From Apostichopus japonicus (Eukaryota > Echinodermata > Holothuroidea > Aspidochirotida > Stichopodidae), in assembly GCF_037975245.1 (NCBI RefSeq), contig NC_092570.1:14284501-14348500 (forward strand): a DNA stretch of 64,000 nucleotides, in the 5' to 3' direction. Positions 47,090 through 59,900 of this stretch are shown in pieces (position 1 is the stretch's first letter; every line of letters starts with the position of its first letter). Under the pieces are notes generated by a model. That model was not told the DNA's origin. It ran no database searches and was given only the letters and a program-made list of their open reading frames with translations. A program made the translations under genes and the position numbers.

Positions 47090-48841
47090 CTGTAGGCGGA
47101 TCATTTTAGAACCTCACGCCCAACGCCCCCACGCCCCACGCACCCACGCCTATGTATGCCTATAGTCGTTACAACTTCACTAAGATGAGTCCTCGTACGG
47201 GGTTGGGGTTGGGGGGGGGGGGCTGCATGGGCTGGGGGAGGTGTATCGAAGTCGATCCTTAGAGAAAAAAATGCAATTTTGCAGATAAACGTAAGATCTT
47301 TACACGTAAATACTAGTATAATAGCACCTTCTCGTTCAACTATGTAAGTTTCATGTCCTACGCTATAGTATCTGTTGACACAAGTCAGAGCTGTGCACGT
47401 GTACTACGGGTCACGTGCTATCATCCAAAAGAGTGGTTTACAAAACCCTTCCTTAGAACTGGCAATAACCAAAGAATACCCATCTTAACCCCCCCCCCCC
47501 CCGCCTTTTTTTTTTTGACTGTTATCGTTTTTCAATATAACATATAATATTTTTAAATCTTAGCTATAACATCCTTATTATTTCCCGCTATTGTGTGATT
47601 AACAAGAAGTTACTCTGCAGAGGTATATAGTTGAAACTGTTGATAGTGTCTACAGGATATATGTATTCTGCTTCCTGTTTTGAATTCTTGAATTCAGGCG
47701 AGGGTACTTATTGGTTTCTTTTTCCTTTTATGTATCGAAAACAATCTCTTTGCTTCTTGAAGAGAAACATTAAAAGCTTTTCTGTCAATCCAAATGACAA
47801 AAGATACTGTTCTTATATATATATATATATATATATAAAACAGATGGCACCTGCAAAGGATTTTGTGATAAATATTGCTTTCAAAGGTTATCTAGCTCAG
47901 GACAATACAGGCAATGATGTGTCAATTTAAATTTGAAAACATATAGCTGCGCGTTATGAGGACTCCATAACAATCATACAGATAACAGGAAATGGGAACT
48001 GGTTTTCGTATATAAACACTTAAAAACAGGGTTTTTACTGAATATATTTACAAACAGAACGAACTACTAGAACCGTGAACACGTCAACAGACTGGTGTTT
48101 TCGCTCTCAGACTACCCTCGATAACAATGAGCCTATAGTTCGCCTTAACTTAAACAACATATAGTACGAATATGTCTTCCGTCTTCGCAAGAGAGTAGAA
48201 TGACAGAGACCGTTGATTTGAAAGTAATTAGTTAGTATTTTCTATTCAAAAGTCTATCCCATTAACAACACCCCCCCCCCCCAACGTCTTCGCCACTTAT
48301 AGGAAGGATGATAAAGTGTATTTGCCTTGGTTTCACACAAAAATGCTCCTCAAAATTATTTAGATTAGTTTAATGTTTTTCTTTTCGTTGCATAAGGGGA
48401 GAGGGTGGATGAGTGGAGAGTATGAGGCGTTTTAGAGAGGTTGGGGTGAGGTTGGTATGGTTATACTAATACCAAACATTGCATCAAGATTTAATCTATC
48501 GATCAAAAAAAAAAAAAAAAAAAATTGAGAGTTATGTCAAACTCAAATAAAAATGTTGAAAGTTCACAGTTTTGTCCCATGTCAAGGACCCCCCCACATG
48601 ACTGGACAACACTTATCCCCTGGTCATTGGTAACTTGTCACACCCACACACAAAAGAACGCATACTTCGAACAATCTCTCATGGGACACTACAGCGCACC
48701 ACATCTATACGTGTCCCCTGGGGGACTTCCCATAAGCTGCAGCCACAAACCAGGACGCAACCATATTTACAAGTTACCTCACAGGTTCTCCCATTTATAA
48801 ACACCTGGGTGAAGAGAGACAATGGGTATAAAGGTTACAGC
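47090..48841. other. Unassigned intergenic DNA
   Basis: Contains G and C runs (47211-47221, 47489-47502, 48271-48282), a (TA)n at 47814-47836 and an A tract of about 20 at 48506-48525. The open frames at 47631 and 48525 are not recognised. Confidence 0.5.
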
Positions 48842-49413
48842 CCACGAGACCGAAGGTCCGCCAGACCGAACGTTCGCGAGACCGAAGGTCCGCGAGACCG
48901 AAATTAAAAAAGGTCCGCGATACCGAACGTCTTCGAGACCGAGGTCCGCGAGACCGAAACTATTAATAGTGGTAAGAAAAATATTACTATACCGGTAATA
49001 TTACCTTGATAAAGCGCGTAATTAAAAAAGAATTTACAGCCATTTCTTTTCATAGTGGATACCAGTGACTTATACGCAAGGGAGCTGGGACGGCTTGCAT
49101 TGATATTACGCCTCCACCAGTGGCGTAACCAGAGGGGGTTGCAGGGGCGAAAGCCCCCGCTCTCAAAAGTCTCGCACCCCCCCCCCCCACCCGCCCCTGC
49201 TGCCTTACATGAAATACAATATAACTTAATAATTAGATATAGCGATACCCTATTTTAATCAATATTGCCCTCCTTGTCAATCTCTTTGACCCGCTCTGAA
49301 GACCCTCTAATGAAAAAGTCTAGTTACGCCTATCGATGGACCATGCATAGACCATCGGTCTCGTCGACCATATGTTCGCGGAAATTCGGTCTCGCGGACC
49401 TTCGGTCTCGTGG
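48842..49413. mobile_element. Fold-back DNA element with subterminal repeats
   Basis: The first 20 bases (CCACGAGACCGAAGGTCCGC, 48842-48861) are the perfect reverse complement of 49394-49413, and the match continues as (C/G)AGACCGAA to about 29 bases with one mismatch. The left arm carries about seven GAGACCGAA/GGTCCGCG units up to 48958. The right arm carries about four in inverse orientation from about 49350. Arms of repeated subunits are typical of fold-back elements. No transposase is present and no clear target duplication seen. A second small element is nested inside. Confidence 0.8.
49118..49335. mobile_element. Nested small MITE inside the fold-back element
   Basis: CAGTGGCGTAACCAGAGGGG at the left is partly mirrored by CTAGTTACGCC at 49320-49330 (GGCGTAAC(C/T)AG). 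CAGTGGCGTA is a common start of hAT-like MITEs. A GGGGCGAAAGCCCC hairpin and a run of 12 C (49177-49188) follow the left end. The last bases of the right terminus have diverged and no target duplication is seen. Confidence 0.5.
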
Positions 49414-50271
49414 AATTCCCCCATCAAGCAGAACTTGACGGGAAAAGAAATTGAACACAAACTTGGAGACATAGCGAATCCTTTTGAATTAAATCAACCA
49501 ACATTCCATGACCCAACATTTCAAACAAAAACAAAAATATGATTATATCAAGAAACTTACTCTGGAATAGTTTAAAAATCGAAACTGATTTTATGGAATG
49601 GTCGATATCCATATGGACTTCTCTCCTGTTTACACTAACAATAAATGCACTGGGTTCGTGTTCTCTTACTACATTGTTTGTAAACAAAATGAGCCTTCCG
49701 AGTTTAATATCAGTGTTAGAAGAGAATTTGTAATTGAAAAGTCAACACTATAATCTAAGTCAGAGAAGTGTTAGATATGGAAAAACCATGTTCTTTCTCC
49801 AGATATATCCACCTCTAAATATGCACCCGAGATTTGGTATATTTATTCTTCCTTCTGACTTGACAGTCCCATTCATTTTCCCCTTGAAAGTATCGGTCCC
49901 CTTCCCAAGGGACCCTGACGATTTCACAAACTAGAAAATCATCAGACAATGACAAAGTTATAAACAATACTTTACTTAAATGATTTGCTTAGCCGATAAC
50001 ATGTAGCCTTATAACTATACCTGCCCATTTAGATTAAAAACGCGGGAAAACTCAAATCTACACTATCGCATACCACAGCAGTTTAAGAGTTTTGGGTTGA
50101 TCGTTAGCGATTACAGATGAAGTAAATCTTTAAATTCTAAACCTGTTTTGTCAACAATTTCGTGTAACTTCCTGCAAGCAGTGAAAATAATTCTGACAGA
50201 CAAAATGTCCACCTAGGGCGGCAACTCGCGGAACGATCTTCAAAATGTATTACAATATATGACGATTGGCA
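49414..50271. other. Unassigned intergenic DNA
   Basis: No feature supported. Overlapping frames at 49424 (-) and 49539 (+) are each other's shadows and neither is recognised. Confidence 0.5.
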
Positions 50272-50272
50272 A

Positions 50273-50328
<56 letters not shown>
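50272..50328. repeat. (TA)n microsatellite
   Basis: About 28 TA units, then CATACATA. Confidence 0.95.
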
Positions 50329-50329
<1 letters not shown>

Positions 50330-50331
<2 letters not shown>

Positions 50332-50809
50332 CATACTGTAACTCCTCCTTCCTTAAAAAAAAGAAGCTCGTTTCTGTGCCTTTGGTATTAACGTCATCTC
50401 CACACATAAGTCACCTCTCCTCCCCATAACCACCCCCCTGCCTCCCTGCCCATTCGATCGTCCAAGTTTGAAGGAAGTGTCTCAAGAAACCGCCAAGGTG
50501 CCATGACATTGCAAACTGAACTGATAGCAGATATTTGCAACGTTCAACAACATATCATAATTCTGACTGTACTTACCCTTTAAAGGACCTGCTCAAGTTG
50601 AAATTCTGTGAAGTATCTTCCACATCTTCTCCATTACAACATATACACTTCTTCAACTTTCTGTCGAGAATAAGCAACAATACACTACTTACTTTATGAA
50701 CTCGTTCTGAAATTATTAATCATATTGTATACAAAGTATATCAGAACTTTTTTTAAATACAAATAAAATATCAAACATGCATAGAAGAGCACCGCCTTCA
50801 AATACAGTA
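50330..50809. other. Unassigned intergenic DNA
   Basis: Nothing recognised. Confidence 0.5.
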
Positions 50810-51040
50810 GACAGACAGACATTCAGCCAGGGGCGGAGTGTGGCGTAAATATGTTGCCGTCTCGGTGATGCAACTGGGCGTCCAACAAGGGTTACAAGCA
50901 CCAGGCACCTCGGACGAATTATGACCTTTCGCTACTAAAAGGTTATCGACGCCAAGTTCGTTGTCTTAACCTGTCGGCGCCTTCGTCGCCTCGGAACAAG
51001 CGGCGCACCGGTGAGTACGAGCCGTTAAACCAATGTAGAC
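50810..51040 (+). other. CpG-rich island with a strong splice donor
   Basis: Much richer in GC and CG than its surroundings, especially 50940-51030 (GTCGGCGCC, TTCGTCGCC, AAGCGGCGCACCG). A consensus donor GTGAGT begins at 51011. The frame ending there is open for about 48 codons back to a TGA near 50866 and would read …KGYRRQVRCLNLSAPSSPRN…, with no ATG and no known domain. It could be a first exon or promoter, or part of a transposon (GGGGCGGAG at 50832 resembles MITE termini). Confidence 0.3.
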
Positions 51041-53262
51041 AAATCCTGTCCAACATCCAACTATTCTAACTAATATGATCAAGTATATCCTATTTGAGAG
51101 GATAATGTCAGAAATATCTAAAGAGAAGTCAATTAAAATTCAAAGTCCCCCATTTTCATTTTTCGCCAAAACTTTTTAATGTTACGGAGGGAAATATACA
51201 TTGACTTTTAATACTGAGCCATGCTGTGAAGCTAATCCAAGCTCGTCCAAAACTGTTATCAGTGTTAAACTATACAGAAGTGAGAAAGAACGTGCCTTGA
51301 CCTGACCTGACCTCAACTGACCTGACCTCTAATCAATATGCATTTTTGATTGTAAAAACTTGCAGTCAGCATCCATACAACACTTTCATCTTCCACTATA
51401 TAAAGCTTTAGTGAAACAAATGAAAAGCATACAATAGTTACCAAAGTGTACTCTATTTTGGTATAAATTGAAATGTTTGCTACTATAAGTTAAACGTACG
51501 CGTATTACTGGCCACGTACCGTTATTCACGTACGTGTCAGCCAGTTAATTAACCCTTTCACTTAATCTAACATCCTTCTCTTTTGCTCGCCATTATAGAT
51601 TTAAGGTGGTGTTTTATTCATTCTTACAAGAGATTAATTAATATGGCATCATTGTATCACTTGATTTTCGTGATCAAAATGGAGAATAATTCCTTTTGGT
51701 AAAATTTGAAATGCAAACGAATAATGAAAAAGATTGAGAAAAAAAAAGTTAACCTGAAAACCATTTATTAAAAATCAAATTCAAAGGACTTGTATGTATT
51801 TCTTCTTATGGTTCGTTTTATCATATACTGTTGATAATTTATAGTAACATATAATTGTATCTGTCAACCATTAGGTCCTCGTAGAATATGCTTTCAAACG
51901 TCTCAGTCCTTTATCATGAAAATCTACGATCTAATTTATTTCAATAAGAACTTTCTCTTAAGAAACCCTGTAAGTATAATCACATGACACAAGTGACTAA
52001 TATAAGGCTACCAAAAGGTGTAAACGTGTTTGCTAACGAAGTTTGGTTTTAATGTTCCCCGCATCAGTGATTTCACACCACGTATTTTCAAAACAAGCAA
52101 TTAAAAGTTGCAATTTTCTTATCCAACTGTGAAAAAAAGGGGGCAAGAAAAACAACAAATTCATGAGCAAAAACTCAGATTTTTTTTTCTTTCTTTCCTG
52201 AGCAATTTTATGTGAAAGATTACATAAAAAAATTTCTCCTTGACAAGAAAAAACTGTATCGTTAGGAAAACCAGGATAGTTAAAAGTTATTTTCGCCCAC
52301 ACGTAGTTGAAAGTTCCTGCCCTGAAGCTATGTTTGATCATAATGCTATAATATGGAGAGTAATGTTTGATACCAAAACATGGAACCAAGGGGGTTTATT
52401 AAGTATTTTGAGTAGTTTTTGGATTGCCGTAGACAGGATCGTGTACTTAAATGATATCCAGCAATTAAAGAAGGTCTAAAGGTGAAGCTAAAAATCGCAT
52501 TCGCACATTTCTTTTCTGAACTATACACCTTAATGGTAGCCCCTTCAGTACCTAACTAAGAGACCGCTACCTGCTGTTAGGCGAAGAGGCCTAGCTTTTG
52601 GGCTTACGTTTCCTCCCTATAGAAGCACGTGCGGCTAAAGCATTTAAACAAAAACACAGTCGGACGAAAATATTAAAAACAACAATATCATTATTGATTC
52701 AATAGCAAAAAGAAGAGGAAAGATCCTTATTATATAGTTTAAGAGAGAAAGTTTTTAGCCGAAACAAAATACACACTGGAGGATATGATACTATTATTTC
52801 AATTATTTATGTTATTGAGCGGTCCTTGCTATCAACTGTGTGAGAAGGGGGAAAAACATCATGTCTCCGGGAACTTTGTACGCGGGATAAAAATTCTCCC
52901 GAGCTCTCGTAGTCTGCGTCATGTCTGCTATACATTAATATTCACGCTTTATAGCAGAACACTTCTCCTGGGACGAAAAACATGTTTAAAAAAAAGGAGA
53001 GTCATTTTGTTTATTTGAAAAAGGTGACATGCATGTTTTACCAGAAAGAAAACTAAATACCGAAGACACGGAAATAACGTACAATGAACGTTTCTTTGGA
53101 AAACAAAATTGCTCTGTGTTTGTTGGTAGTTGTTTTTGTTGGTTTTTAGTTTTCTAATTTTGTATTTCATCCTCAGAAAGAGCTAGCCAATTTTTACATT
53201 GTTTCTAAGCATATTCAAGTACAAAGGAATCGTCCGCTTTTGCAGTGTAATACGCGAGAAAA
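51041..53262. other. Intergenic DNA with a TGACCT cluster
   Basis: At 51293-51332 five TGACCT or TGACC words follow each other at 5- to 12-base spacing (a pentamer-type simple repeat, also nuclear-receptor half-sites). Otherwise nothing is supported. Confidence 0.45.
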
Positions 53263-53495
53263 ATGGAAAAAGGAAAACTCGTTATCAGGATCGATCTTGA
53301 TGGAGCCATGACGGAAGGAAACAGAATTGTAGTGACACACGCTTGCAGAGTATGTGTTGTCTAGACTTGTTTAGAAAGTTGAAAGACCAAACTCTAAAAA
53401 GTGCATTCTTTTTTTTTTTAGGGCGCACCTAAACAAATGTCATACAAGGAAGCGTCGACACGTCCTAGTTCCATGGATCCAAGATGGCGTAATAG
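53263..53495 (+). other. Possible first two exons of an unknown gene
   Basis: ATG at 53263 in good context (AAAAATGG) opens 29 codons (MEKGKLVIRIDLDGAMTEGN…) to a GTATGT donor at 53350. A 72-base gap with a long T tract ends in TTTAG at 53421. The next 74 bases stay in frame (GAPKQMSYKEASTRPSSMDP…) to AATAG followed by a perfect GTAAGT donor at 53496. Phases join without a shift. No domain is recognised and no later exon was found. The second segment is also open in one other frame and carries an AAGATGGCG word, the core of YY1 sites common near promoters. Confidence 0.22.
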
Positions 53496-56400
53496 GTAAG
53501 TAGGACGGCCGTCCTTTTATTAATACAATAAGATGGTGCGTCTCTGTATTTCTGAATAATAAACCTCCCACTCTGCGGGCTCTATAAAGCTGAAATGTGT
53601 CAGTAACCCTAAGGACACTGTAGGCAGCCAGTCTTGTCAAATTCGTTTAGCTCTCAAGCGAACGTGGAATCATACCATGTCAGGAAACTTGACCAGCGGT
53701 CAACAAAGAAGGTCAAAGTTAAAATCCCACAAGCAGACATAGATTAGATCGAATATTTATTTTTAGCACATTCACTTCATTACCTTTTAAAGAAAATATT
53801 TCCAAAAAGTTCAAGTTTTGTATTTTTTGGGGGTAATTTATTCTGATTTATCTTATTCTATCTTTTTTCTTTAATTTATGCAACTTTGGTTTTTATTATT
53901 TGTTTTAATTTCTTTCCGCTATTTTCTATTTTTTTACACATTTATGTTTTTTTTTTCTTTTTTGCTATTGGTTAAAATTTACTCCACAATCCGTATTCCT
54001 TTTTTTTCTTTCTTGGAGAAACAAATGATAAAAGCGTCTTCGTATATTTATCTCTGGTTTTAAGAAAGAAATCATTCTAAATTAGGAGTAGATTTTTGAC
54101 AAACTTTGACAAATATCATTTTTTAATTCTGGTTCAGTTCAATATTTTGGTCGCTTTGAATTTAAAACATTAGGTTTCAAAAGTACTGTAAGAAGAAAAT
54201 AATCTATAGGACTGGATTATTGCACACTGGAATGATAACAGTATGAAAATTGAAAAAAATACCAATCTACGTGAACCAAATGATTTATTCAGAAATACCT
54301 AAAATAGAAGGGCACTAAAGGTATACCTGATGCACCGTTACCCCATAGCGCACCCGGGAACACACACGGCTCACTGCGAATGCGTACAACAGCAAATGCT
54401 TTAGAGAACTGCTGGTTTACAAAGAAGAGATGTTTTTTTCATTTCTGTTTTGTAAACATTGGCTTATTGTAAACGCCAACTGTTGTTTTTGTTTATGGAT
54501 GTGAGTAACGACAAAAAGAAGGCAGTTTGAATAATATAATTAAAAAACTTATTTTCTTGATAAAATAAATGTTACTGTACGAGTAAGGGTTTGATAAATG
54601 GACCCTGACAGAACGTAACTATTATATGTCAATATTTGTACTTCCAAGTAACATTTATGTCAAAACGTAATTTTGTTTTATAATGAGGATTAAATAGTAA
54701 CTACTAAGGACTTGTATATTTGAGACAAGTTAACTTTCAATATCATTAATGAATACATTTTTACCTGTTTTTGAGAGAGTTGTGATGATCATATCCATTG
54801 TCTATTTGTGAATTTAAGAAAATAACATTTTATGAGATTCCCCCCCCCCCTTTTTTCACAGGTTGAATGCATTAATTTTAGATTTACGTTTATGAAGTAA
54901 ATACGCACATATTTATTTATGTAAAACTAGATGAAATCAATAAGTATGTCAAGTTACTTTTACTCATTTCGCATTTTGAAAGATAATTTTGAACAGCTAA
55001 TGGGATTTAAAACTTGTTCATAAATTCATAGATGCTTGCCGTTGCTTTTCTTGTAGTATGTTACTTTGTTTGATGCGTCAAAAATATTGTTAGGTTTTTT
55101 AATATCCATATAGTAAATACAATAATATTTCATTTTTGAAATATGCCTGGATTCGATTTTCATTCAATTTGTCGTTTCAACTAATTTACCAAGGTTACCA
55201 ATGTTACACTTAGTTTCTTCTCACAACTCTTTGTTGCTGAACATTGTTTTCTTAGTTGAAAAGAGCAGGGAGAATTATACCCTATTACCTAATGAAAGAA
55301 ACATTGAAAATGAGTAATATATATTTGCTTTATATAATTAAATAATTATTAGAGCATACATAAAATGAAAATATATATTTCGTTTTCATCGCTAAAACTC
55401 GAACAGTTACTAACCTCGTCAGTACCTTTTTAACTTCTTTGATAAAGCTTGTAAGTGAATATATTTTTATCTTATGTATATTATGATTAGCATATAATTC
55501 TGCGATTTATCGCTAAACCGTTTGTTTCTCTTTTACATTTGTTCTTCAGTTTATGTAAACGATATAAATACCGAAACATTTCTAAAACTGAAATCATCAA
55601 CAGGGATATTTCATTATCATGTCAGCCGAAATAATCATTAAACGCATTTAATCATCAAACATGTTTTAATTTTCGTTGCTTTCAAGATATCGGATGATCA
55701 AAACCAAGAGATTTTACGTGGAAAATTAAACTACTAAAATAATTCACTTATCATTTTAACAACATCAAAGGAACAAAATATGCATTTAATAATCAATCTG
55801 TCGGTGGAGCATATGAAGTCCACAAAATATATTTTTACAAATATTTTTTTTTCCAGCGAGAATAAATAACACATGCTCTATTTTGAAGTCATTGTCATTT
55901 TAGTGTTTGACAAGATGTTTGTTAACAGCAAAAATTTTTTTAAAGAGGGTAGCAATATGTTAAGTTAATTTAAATAGTTTTGAGATTATTCGTTGTTTGT
56001 TTACTTTACCAAACAATAGAGGTAAAATGTTGATAATGATGTATGTTGCTTTGCTTTGGATTATGGTAACTATTTGTTGTTGTTATTATTATCTTTATCA
56101 TAAATGAAACAAAGAAGTTGTTATAACGGTATTTTGTGCCGTTTTTTAATTTAAAAAGTCCGTATTATTGTAAGAAAAGTGAGAACGTACATGAAATAAG
56201 TTCGATGTAAACACTAGCTTGATGATATTGGGACAATATACAATTTTTGTATAAGTGCTTCTTTTTGGAAGGTATTAATGTATAAAAAAACATTCTGGCA
56301 CTTACAAAACTCGTTTCTATCTATCATGTTTTATCATTTGGATAAAAAGAAATGTTCTTTATAACACTGATTAATAAAATTAACCTTTTAATTTATTAAC

Positions 56401-56629
56401 ACTTAAAGAACATTTCGACAAAGACAACAAAACAATGACTTGTTTTAGCTGGATTAAAATTTAACGTCACTTTATCAGCAAAAAATAATATGATAAAGTA
56501 GTATTATTACTTGATTGTAAAGGTCTTTGGTCTAATTTGACTATGAAATAATTGGTTTCAAATATGAAGAATTCAAAATATACCTAGAAATGTTGACTAA
56601 TAAATATTAAACAAAGTGTATCGAGGAGG
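53496..56629. other. Gene-free AT-rich desert
   Basis: No gene, RNA or element recognised. GGACGGCCGTCC, a perfect 12-base palindrome, lies at 53503-53514. A C run lies at 54841-54850. Confidence 0.55.
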
Positions 56630-56900
56630 ATTCGATATCATGATAGTGTTTGTCACTCAACAGGAAACATAACTCCAGGGCAATCTGTTCCAATAATTAT
56701 TGAACTAATAGCTGGAAGAATTGCGGTATTAGCGACAATTGTTTTGGTACCGTAATACTTAATACGTCGACAGGTTTATCTGGAGGGAATTTGACATTTT
56801 ATTCATGATTTCTGTCTTGTGGTCAAGTATCCACTTACCACCACTAGCCCCAGGAATCACTTCGGTGATAAGAATGGATTCGCGGGTTAATGTAAGCACG
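56630..56900. promoter_or_regulatory. Enhancer-like island in the desert (speculative)
   Basis: A balanced-composition stretch in AT-rich DNA. It holds CCAATAATTATTGAACTAAT (homeodomain TAAT/ATTA cores), GACAATTGTT (two overlapping inverted SOX cores around CAATTG), and ATCAC-TTCG-GTGAT at 56856-56869. Composition and motif density only; conservation is unknown. Confidence 0.2.
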
Positions 56901-59900
56901 AACGAAAAAGTTTAAAACGGTTGTAAACGTTTTATTTTTTTAATTCTTAAATGCTTACGTTTTGAATGAAAATATGAAAATTTATGACAAAGTAAAACAT
57001 AGTATGATAGTTTTGCTGACTTAAAGACAAACTAAATAAATACCCTGAAATATATTTTAGACGCTTTACAAACTGTTATTCTTCTTCCAACTTTTTATGA
57101 ATGTAAGTAAAAAATATGCAAGTTTTAGTAATAAATTTTTCTGGTGGAAAATAAATATTACTTTAAGAGTAAAGAGCGTTGTGTTGAATCACATGTTTTG
57201 TTAAATGGTTTAATGAACAGTAACATAAACATTTATCATAGTAAGCCAAGATGACTGTAAACACTGGATTCTAAGTGAAATAATAATGTGTGTACGAATA
57301 ACATTACAGCAAAATATTAAAGTAAGAAACCTCAAAGTTTCCATAAGAGAAAACAGAGCTATATGTGAAGTAGTTTTGCTTTTATTTTATATTTTTGATA
57401 TTTATTTATTTTATATCTAGACCGAATCCATATAAAGTATTAATAAAATCAAGATCCAAGTTTAATTGATTTGAAATGAAATTTGAGTAGTCTGTCTAAT
57501 TCACCGTCATTGTTATGGCAATATCGTATCGAAATATTATCGAAAATTATATTTCAACCAAATAAAAGCTGATTAAATTGAGTTCATATGCCCAAAACGA
57601 AATACGACAGGATTGTTAACAGTTTAGTATCTATTAGTAGTCTTATTCTTACAAGTTAAAAACTTCTAATGAGTGGTTCTCCTCTTTCTGAAGCAAACTA
57701 TATTTCATGAAAGAAAAAGATTGCATACTCTTTGTATCTTTGATTCATAAACCACACATACACACAAATACAAACATTGGTTTCTTCTTCAGCAATACAG
57801 AAACTCGCAAACAAAGATTTATCAAGATTATATTTTCATCAACAAATCTACATCAACAAAAGCTAACCTGTATCATTATGTTTGGATCATCAATATTTCC
57901 AGACACAAACACACACCCAAAGAAAACCACATCAAAACAGTTTTATATAGTTTGGCTGGAATAACATAATTTCTACATTAATTGAATGTATTTCACCCAA
58001 AATATTTAAATTTTGCACTTGGAAATGTAGAAAGAGAAATTGTAATCATAATAAAGATTTCACCTTATTGGTAATATTTTACCGCGATGTCATTTCTCAT
58101 ATAGTATAATATTTATTATAATATTCAAATTTAATATATCAATGACGAAAGGTTTTTGAAACAGTTTGCCGAGTATGATGGTATTTGAAACCACTAAAGT
58201 CATTTGAATAAACATGATTTAAGTAAACACCGACGTATTAAATTACAGCAAGTATTTTTTTTAATTTTATTTTGAGCAGTGCACACAAGATATTACTTAG
58301 TCTAGATTTTGAGCAATAATTATTTAATCGAAACAAGCAAAATTAGTTACCGTATACGTGGATGATTGAACTTCGATGATTTAATCACACAAGATATGTT
58401 CTTTTTGGATATTTCATTTAAGCAGATATTGCTTTTAATTGCAAAATAAATTTCTATTGAAAGTATAGATGATATTGTGCAGCTATACTTAATTTGTATT
58501 TAAAGAGAACTTACTTCATTGCTACATTCAAACTGTATTCATGTTTAAAGATATAACCATGGAATTTATTGGGAGGATATTTAAACAAAACTACTTTCAT
58601 TGCTATGGATTAATTTTTTTTTTACATGTTTTAACTAATAGCTTAGTTGTTTGTACATAAACAGAACTGAGTTCTTTGCTATAAATCCATACCAGTTTCT
58701 TGTTTTCAGCTATACATTTGGTGTTTTATTATAAATAGCAGAGCTTTATGAGAAATTAAAATAGACATATGGCTCTTTACTTCCCCCAAACAGTAATATC
58801 TTTCTTATGCCTGCTGTATTTCAAGTAATTATAAAGGATACATACATGTATAAAACGTATGTTTCGCAACATTGTTCCTTGTTAAAACAAACAAAAATAC
58901 AATAATTAGTTTTAATAAATTGGGCAATAAAAAACGTACATCTATATATGTTGTTCCAGTCTTGAATTGACACTAATACTAAGCTCATCAATTATATACT
59001 TGCAATTCACTTCGTAACTAAATTAATACATTTCAATAAGAAAGTACAGGAAGTAGTAAGGAACTACAGGAAATAATGTAATTATATTAATCTAAGATAC
59101 TAAGGCTAACCAAAGAAATATCACCAAAGTAGCTAAAGCAATCGTTATTAAACTAGCACAGGGCAATTTAAGGTTTCCATGTATGGGGTATGAAAAAATT
59201 ATAACAAAGGATACGAAATAAACAACTATTAAATTAATGACATTTCATTAGTTTATTTCTTCTAAAGCCTCAAAAGTTACGATGTTTTATTGTTCTTGTT
59301 ACTGTTTTTATTGTTGTTATTGTTGTTGTTGTTTTGGAAGGGCAAAATGAATAACAGGACTAACAGACCATTTGTTTGCAATGGTTGTAAGCGAAATGTA
59401 TTTTTGGCGCTAGTTTGTGTAAATAAATAAACTACTTAATCACATGATTTGTGTTTAAAAAGTTATTGATCACGATACTGAATTTGATTGAAAATTTTAA
59501 TTGTTTCACTCATTTATGTATCGAAACATTAAATATAAATTTATATTTCGTTAGGTTTGCATAGTTGGTTGTCGGACCTAAATGAATTAAAAACAAATAA
59601 TTTGTCGTAGCATATAGAGGTCTTGTCCACTTTACTGTCAGTAATTTCTTCACTTTGCTCCATGTTAGTGACATCCCTTCTTTCGGGTTGTTGTCAGTTA
59701 AATTATGATATTTTATGACTCTTTCTATATCCTATTCATAGAGACAGGTTTTATCAAATTAGACCCATATAATTGAAGATATTTTCTTTGCTCCCAAGAC
59801 CGTTCCCAAAAATATGGCCGCGTTTTTTAAGTTAGTTCGTGGTATTTATGGAATTCTTTATTTCTTAAATTAACAATCAAATTACAAGCAAAGAAATATT

